Positions 59,718 to 64,000 of a stretch of DNA of 64,000 nucleotides are shown piece after piece. The translations under genes and the position numbers were made by a program. Position 1 is the first letter of the stretch; each line of letters opens with the position of its first letter. The notes under the pieces were generated by a model, which was not told where the DNA came from, did not search any database, and saw only the letters and a list, made by a program, of their open reading frames with translations. Where the stretch lies: contig CAZXQO010000020.1 in NCBI GenBank assembly GCA_964643075.1, forward strand, positions 1-64,000, given 5' to 3'. The stretch is from Desulfocucumis sp964643075 (GTDB lineage Bacteria; Bacillota; Desulfotomaculia; Desulfotomaculales; Desulfocucumaceae).

Positions 59718-60173
59718 ATGGACACATCCAGTTATATACTTCTGGGACTGCTAATCATAGGCATACTGGGGCGCTCAAACCTGGTGGCAATGTCCAGTTG
59801 CGTGCTGTTAATCATAAAGTTTTCCAAACTTGACCAGCTTCTTTTTCCCTTCCTGGAAAACAAAGGACTGAAACTTGGTTTGCTTATATTGATGATATAT
59901 ATACTTCTGCCCATGGCCCGGGGCCATGTGCAGATTAAGGAATTAAAATACAATTTTACTTCCGTACCTGGTCTTATCGCCCTCCTGAGCGGTGCCCTGG
60001 CCACTCATCTAAACAACGAGGGCCTGAAATTAATGAAGGCCCTGCCCGAAATAATTTTCGGCATGACCCTGGGAACAATCCTTGGAACCGTATTTTTAAA
60101 GGGAGTGCCTTGCGGTCCGGTTATGACCGCTGCGGTAACCGCCATACTTTTACAGATTTATAACTGGTTTTAA
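59718..60173 (+). CDS. UPF0756 (DUF441) membrane protein
   Basis: 151 residues with four to five transmembrane helices and the family motifs GILGRSNLVAMSSCVLLIIK and GTVFLKGVPCGPVMTAAV. Family function unknown. Transcribed divergently from the 72-aa gene and followed by the antiporter on the same strand, after a gap with its own promoter. Confidence 0.9.
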   Translation: MDTSSYILLGLLIIGILGRSNLVAMSSCVLLIIKFSKLDQLLFPFLENKGLKLGLLILMIYILLPMARGHVQIKELKYNFTSVPGLIALLSGALATHLNNEGLKLMKALPEIIFGMTLGTILGTVFLKGVPCGPVMTAAVTAILLQIYNWF

Positions 60174-60224
60174 TCCCCGGCAAAACATATAAGATAACGG
60201 CTTCATTCCAATCCCGGTGCAATA

Positions 60225-60233
60225 TGGTATAAT
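60225..60233 (+). promoter_or_regulatory. Extended -10 promoter for the Ca2+/H+ antiporter
   Basis: TGGTATAAT is a perfect extended -10 (TGnTATAAT) about 113 bp upstream of the antiporter start; a weak TTCCAA -35 lies 16 bp before the hexamer. Confidence 0.55.
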
Positions 60234-60345
60234 ATGACGCAGATTTAAACTGCCGTTATACTAAATACTATAACCGGGATAATTTTTGCCCATCGACCAC
60301 CTTGATCAACATGCAATCTCTGATGAAAAACGTGAGGGGTACGCA

Positions 60346-61383
60346 TTGAAATATTTAAACTATCTTTTACTGCTGGTTCCGGCTGTGCTGGTAATGGAAA
60401 TTTTGCATGCCGGGGAGGCCTATTTATTTGCAGCATCTCTTATTTCCATAGTCCCCCTGGCGGCAATTATCGGAAAGGCTACGGAGGAACTGTCCATCCA
60501 CACCGGCCCCAGGGTCGGCGGCCTGCTAAACGCTACCCTGGGCAATGCGGCTGAATTAATAATAACCATATTCGCCCTGAAGGAAGGGCTTATATCTATA
60601 GTTAAAGCCAGCATCGCAGGCAGCATACTGGGTAACATACTACTGGTATTGGGTCTGGCAGCATTTATCGGCGGGTTGAAATATGAAAGATTGCAGTTCA
60701 ACTGCTACGTGTCGAACCTGAATACTTCCCTTTTGCTGATGATAATTATATCCCTTTCGGTGCCGGCCATCTTTTCCATACCCGGACATATGAGCCCGGA
60801 CAAGCTACAGACACTGAGCTTGTGGACGGCTGTGGGACTACTGCTGATATACATTGCCAGCATGCTATTCTCTTTCAAAACGCATAGACATTTATTCCAT
60901 GTGGAACACGAGGGGCAAGATTCCGACTGGAGTCTCCGAAAAAGCCTGATAATACTATTCTGGTCGGTGCTGGCAGTAGTGGTAATGAGTGAAATTCTGG
61001 TAACCACCATTAAGCCCGCCACACAGGCGCTGGGCCTCTCGGAATCATTCGTAGGGCTTATACTTATCCCCATAGTGGGTAACGCAGCAGAACACAGTGC
61101 CGCCATAATAATGGCCTTGAAGAATAAAATGAATATATCCCTGGAAATCGCCGTAGGCTCCTCAGTACAAATCGCCCTGTTTGTGGCCCCGGTACTGGTA
61201 TTTCTGGGCTATGCTTTCGGCCATCCTATGAACCTGCTCTTCAATACCCTGGAAATAGCCTGTATTATACTGGCCATCGTAGTGGTAAACAATATAGTGA
61301 GGGACAGCGAGACGGACTACCTGGAAGGCCTGATACTTTTTGTTACCTATGTTTTGATTTCCACAGGCTTTTTCCTTATGTGA
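60346..61383 (+). CDS. Calcium/proton antiporter (CaCA superfamily)
   Basis: 345 residues, about 11 transmembrane helices with an internal duplication. Both alpha-repeat signatures are visible: LGNAAELIITIFALKEG (about residue 65) and VGNAAEHSAAIIMALKN (about residue 245). Exports Ca2+ in exchange for H+. TTG at 60346 has GAGGGG 7 nt upstream; an upstream in-frame TTG at 60286 has none. The 3' end overlaps the FtsA-like gene by 8 bp, tail to tail. Confidence 0.92.
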   Translation: MKYLNYLLLLVPAVLVMEILHAGEAYLFAASLISIVPLAAIIGKATEELSIHTGPRVGGLLNATLGNAAELIITIFALKEGLISIVKASIAGSILGNILLVLGLAAFIGGLKYERLQFNCYVSNLNTSLLLMIIISLSVPAIFSIPGHMSPDKLQTLSLWTAVGLLLIYIASMLFSFKTHRHLFHVEHEGQDSDWSLRKSLIILFWSVLAVVVMSEILVTTIKPATQALGLSESFVGLILIPIVGNAAEHSAAIIMALKNKMNISLEIAVGSSVQIALFVAPVLVFLGYAFGHPMNLLFNTLEIACIILAIVVVNNIVRDSETDYLEGLILFVTYVLISTGFFLM

Positions 61384-63409
61384 CAGATATCTCCACCACG
61401 TCACCATCACAAAGGGCATCTGTATATCCCGCCCTGTTGCCGTTTAGTGTAAGCTTTACCGAGCAGCCCGGGCGAATGGCCGCAAAGTCGATATCCACAT
61501 GATTGAATATATCTATAAAAATATAATCGCGTTTACCCCGGAGTAACACATCGTTTCCATTAACGGTAATTTTGATGCCCCCCGCCGTACCCCCGGAAGT
61601 TCCATGTTCATTTTCCCGGGTCACTTCACGATGATCTTTTTTTTTATATTCAATCCTGTCACCATCTTTAAGCATATAACTGGCATCCACCGGATCATCA
61701 TTTACATAAATTACATGAGCCGGCAGGTCTATATATTTCATCCTGGCCAGTTGGCCCGCGGTTTTAACCGCCTGAACGGCGATGTCGTCCCCTTCTTTTA
61801 GCACGGTTTCATGACCGGCCGGAAGTCCGTTAACTATTATCACTGGTTCAAGAGCTTCCACCCGGCCATTGCAATAAACGGATATACCGCCGTGGTCCTC
61901 TGCAAAGTCACCGGCACAGGCAGTAGCGTCTTCCCCGTTTTCTGCTTTGACTATTTCTACGACATCACCGTTTTTTAGTTCAGTTTTGATACTGGCTTTC
62001 TCACCATTGACCAGTATCCCTGCAGTACGGCGAAGCCCCCCATAAGTTATTTTCTTTTCCCCGTTTACCGTTACCGTTAAATCCCTGCCATTTTTGCCTA
62101 CCAAATCCACGGCGCTGAATTCAATAAGTCCCATGGCGTCGGACACGTTAATTTCCCTGGAATAAAGCAGGCGGTTTTCCCTACCGTTTACAGTTATAGT
62201 GATGAAGTCGTGCCCTACCCTTTCCAGGGCGACCCGGGCTATACCCACTACGGTTACACCATCCGGACCGCTAACACCATCCTGATCCGCAATCAGACCG
62301 GCGATGGAGTCCCTTCCCCTGAGCCGTACCCTCTGCCTGTCAAGCCCAAGTTTGTCTGCCACCCTGTCCGTAAAGGTGGGCACCTGGCCACCGCCGCCCA
62401 CACAGAAAACAGATTTGGGGGGGGAGCCGCCGTTTAGCCTGATAATCTCCCCGGCTATTCTGTCCGTAATGCTTTCCAGTACCGAACCAATATTTTCCAA
62501 TACCGCCTCACTGGGGACAGTGGCTTCAACACCGACAACGTCGGTATAACTTATCTCCTCACCATGCATTAGATTCCTTTTTATTTTTTCGGCTGTATTA
62601 AAATCCGCCAGGCAGCCCTCCGCAACAGCCTCGGTTATTTCATCCCCGGCCTGGGGCACCATGCCGTAGGCTACGATGGCGCCTTCACGGGAAACGGCTA
62701 TATCCGAAGTCCCTGCGCCAGTATCCACCAGCGCCAGGTTTAGTAGCCTGAAGCTTTCCGGTATAATCGCCGCCGCTGCGGCAATAGGCTCAAGGGTAAG
62801 GCTCACCGGCTCCAGTCCCGCCCTTCCCAAAACTGCATAGAGGCTGTTGACTACTGATGCGGGAAGAAATGTGGTCAGCACGTCCACGGCTATTTTGCTA
62901 CCCCGGTGTCCTTCAAGATTGGCAATGGAGTAGCCGTTTAGATAATAGCTGACTACCGAATAGCCGACGCAGTATAAATCTTCGGCTTCGCTGCCGATTT
63001 CGTTTTTTAATTCATCGTGCGCTTTCTTAATCCCGTCATTCTCCAGCGCCCGGCAGAGCATATAGTCAATTTCAGTGGCAGGATCTACGTCCTGCTCCAC
63101 TTCGACCATTTTCGTTTTCAAAGATCTTCCGGCAGCAGCAATGGCAACCCTGGTTAGGTTGGCACCAAGCTGTTCTTCTAGAGCATTTTTAACTCTGATC
63201 ACAGCTTCTGTAACCTTGCCGATATGATGTATCTGACCATCAAATACCGCCCTGCTCTCGTGCTCCGTAATATGCTGAGCAAGTACTCTAAGACTCTCGC
63301 CTTCCTGCCTGACCACAGCCCCAATAACTGATCTGGTTCCAATATCCAATGCAAATATCGAGTTTTTTTCGCTTATTTCCATTTCTTTTACCTGTAAATT
63401 TCCGGACAC
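61376..63409 (-). CDS. FtsA-like actin-fold ATPase with C-terminal beta-grasp-like repeats
   Basis: 677 residues. The first ~385 form an FtsA/PilM-type actin-like ATPase: FALDIGTRSVIGAV (phosphate 1), LALVDTGAGTSDIAVS (phosphate 2) and FCVGGGGQVPTFTDRVADKLG (adenosine motif). From about 395 to the end come at least four repeated units of form VxVNG...LKxGDxVEI (for example ILVNGEKASIKTELKNGDVVEI and VIIVNGLPAGHETVLKEGDDI), the last ending SVT. I know similar clostridial proteins of undefined role. GTG at 63409 has AAGGAGT 8 nt upstream. It is not adjacent to ftsZ, so it is probably not the canonical FtsA. Confidence 0.8.
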   Translation of the reverse strand: MSGNLQVKEMEISEKNSIFALDIGTRSVIGAVVRQEGESLRVLAQHITEHESRAVFDGQIHHIGKVTEAVIRVKNALEEQLGANLTRVAIAAAGRSLKTKMVEVEQDVDPATEIDYMLCRALENDGIKKAHDELKNEIGSEAEDLYCVGYSVVSYYLNGYSIANLEGHRGSKIAVDVLTTFLPASVVNSLYAVLGRAGLEPVSLTLEPIAAAAAIIPESFRLLNLALVDTGAGTSDIAVSREGAIVAYGMVPQAGDEITEAVAEGCLADFNTAEKIKRNLMHGEEISYTDVVGVEATVPSEAVLENIGSVLESITDRIAGEIIRLNGGSPPKSVFCVGGGGQVPTFTDRVADKLGLDRQRVRLRGRDSIAGLIADQDGVSGPDGVTVVGIARVALERVGHDFITITVNGRENRLLYSREINVSDAMGLIEFSAVDLVGKNGRDLTVTVNGEKKITYGGLRRTAGILVNGEKASIKTELKNGDVVEIVKAENGEDATACAGDFAEDHGGISVYCNGRVEALEPVIIVNGLPAGHETVLKEGDDIAVQAVKTAGQLARMKYIDLPAHVIYVNDDPVDASYMLKDGDRIEYKKKDHREVTRENEHGTSGGTAGGIKITVNGNDVLLRGKRDYIFIDIFNHVDIDFAAIRPGCSVKLTLNGNRAGYTDALCDGDVVEISVT

Positions 63410-63629
63410 GACAACTCACTCCTTCGGTCCAGTTAAAAGTAAACGCTAAAAAGATACAAATTTTTTGTTTAAGTGAAAATTCGCCAGCATATACCATTAA
63501 CCCTTTTATAAGGTTATATAAATTATAGAATCGAACATAAAGAAACTTGTTATTATAACGACATTTCAGAGCATATGAATATTGCATTTCAAAGTAAAAT
63601 AACCGGGTCATTTCCGGCACAGGAGTAGA

Positions 63630-63668
63630 TTAATAATCCCCGGGCTGATTGCCCGGGGATTATTAATC
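63630..63668 (-). terminator. Terminator upstream of the FtsA-like gene
   Basis: TTAATAATCCCCGGGC-tgatt-GCCCGGGGATTATTAA is a perfect 16-bp inverted repeat. It separates the Gly/Ser-rich gene from the FtsA-like gene. The intervals 63410-63629 and 63670-63857 contain nothing else that I can support. Confidence 0.8.
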
Positions 63669-63857
63669 TCTTATAGTTTTTAAATAGCTTAAATATGCCG
63701 GTTAACACGTTCCCGGCACCTGATGTTGTGGTGCTACACCATTATTCAGCCGCCATCCCATTTTTATTAATAATCGCCAACACTACGACTATCTACTACA
63801 AACTTCGATAGCCCTGAAGGTTTTTGGGGGTTTGCAAGGCAAAATATTACTTTTGAC

Positions 63858-64000
63858 CTATTTCTTTCCTTTGGAACTTCCGCCGCCTGAGCCTTTATTA
63901 CTTCCCGGACCACCACCACTTGACCCACCGTTGTCCGGGCCACCTCCAGCGGAACTCCCCTTACTTCCAGAACCGGCTCTGTCAGATGGTCCTGCTTGAT
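63858..64000 (-). CDS. Gly/Ser-rich C-terminal tail of a partial gene
   Basis: The minus-strand frame is open from the window edge to the stop at 63858-63860 and encodes a low-complexity tail rich in Gly, Ser and Lys (SKGSSAGGGPDNGGSSGGG... KGSGGGSSKGKK). Only ~46 residues are visible, so the protein cannot be named. Such tails occur on surface proteins and on some DNA-binding proteins. Confidence 0.55.
   Translation of the reverse strand, partial: QAGPSDRAGSGSKGSSAGGGPDNGGSSGGGPGSNKGSGGGSSKGKK

Noticed and set aside
63670..63857. Cyclic-di-GMP or other riboswitch upstream of the terminator
   Set aside because: Inspected on both strands; the core motifs of known riboswitches are missing.

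Overview
The window looks like a chromosomal segment of an endospore-forming, mid-GC Gram-positive bacterium of the class Clostridia, probably from the Desulfotomaculum/Pelotomaculum (Peptococcaceae) neighbourhood. Reasons: Firmicutes housekeeping gene order, sporulation genes (spoVS, ytxC, ytvI), codY/hslUV/xerC/trmFO/topA/dprA in the Bacillus order, many strong AGGAGG-type ribosome binding sites, and frequent TTG/GTG starts. The genus is an inference from gene content, not a measured match. Nearly every gene lies on the minus strand, so the window is read from high to low coordinates. Only a 77-residue zinc-ribbon gene (5742), a 31-codon ORF (21712), UPF0756 (59718) and a Ca2+/H+ antiporter (60346) lie on the plus strand, besides an inositol-monophosphatase remnant.

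Layout in transcription order (right to left): 63.9-61.4 kb, a Gly/Ser-rich partial gene and an FtsA-like ATPase carrying C-terminal beta-grasp-like repeats. 59.1-50.2 kb, dprA-topA-trmFO-xerC-hslV-hslU-codY. 49.8-40 kb, rpsB-tsf-pyrH-frr-(71-aa protein)-ferredoxin-uppS-cdsA-ytvI-dxr-rseP-ispG, linking translation, UMP supply, isoprenoid/undecaprenyl and phospholipid synthesis. 39.6-24 kb, proS, a UgtP-like glycosyltransferase, rimP-nusA-ylxR-ylxQ-infB-rbfA-nrnA-truB-ribF, two small genes, rpsO-pnp. 24-21.8 kb, a PhoR-type kinase and phoU. 20.2-13 kb, yajQ, rimO-pgsA, a membrane protein with an FtsH-like protease, the CinA amidase domain, and a DEAD-box RNA helicase. 12.8-6.1 kb, recA-recX, rny, an unknown 173-aa gene, ymdB, spoVS, an M19 dipeptidase. 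5.6-0.2 kb, a Ski2-like helicase interrupted by an in-frame UAG, ytxC, a DUF445 protein and an Rrf2 regulator.

The genes are mostly conserved; the unusual content lies between them. The spacers hold at least four families of short interspersed repeats: (i) GGGGACA...TGTCCCC palindromes of two types, at about eight places; (ii) a MITE-like element of about 85-130 bp with 12-bp imperfect terminal inverted repeats, one copy flanked by a perfect 8-9 bp direct repeat; (iii) hairpins whose arms are built from 7-bp units; (iv) an approximately 60-bp sequence at the left edge and again beside ribF. The most striking locus is 20230-21450, where long imperfect inverted repeats enclose an AT-rich segment of about 780 bp carrying one small zinc-ribbon gene with its own terminator.

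Regulatory sites that can be read include a near-perfect sigma-H promoter for spoVS, a 14-bp palindrome resembling a LexA box over the recA promoter, consensus promoters for rrf2 and rimP-nusA, extended -10 promoters for the antiporter, rpsB and the FtsH-like operon, and many intrinsic terminators. No rRNA, tRNA, CRISPR array, transposase gene or recognisable riboswitch was found.
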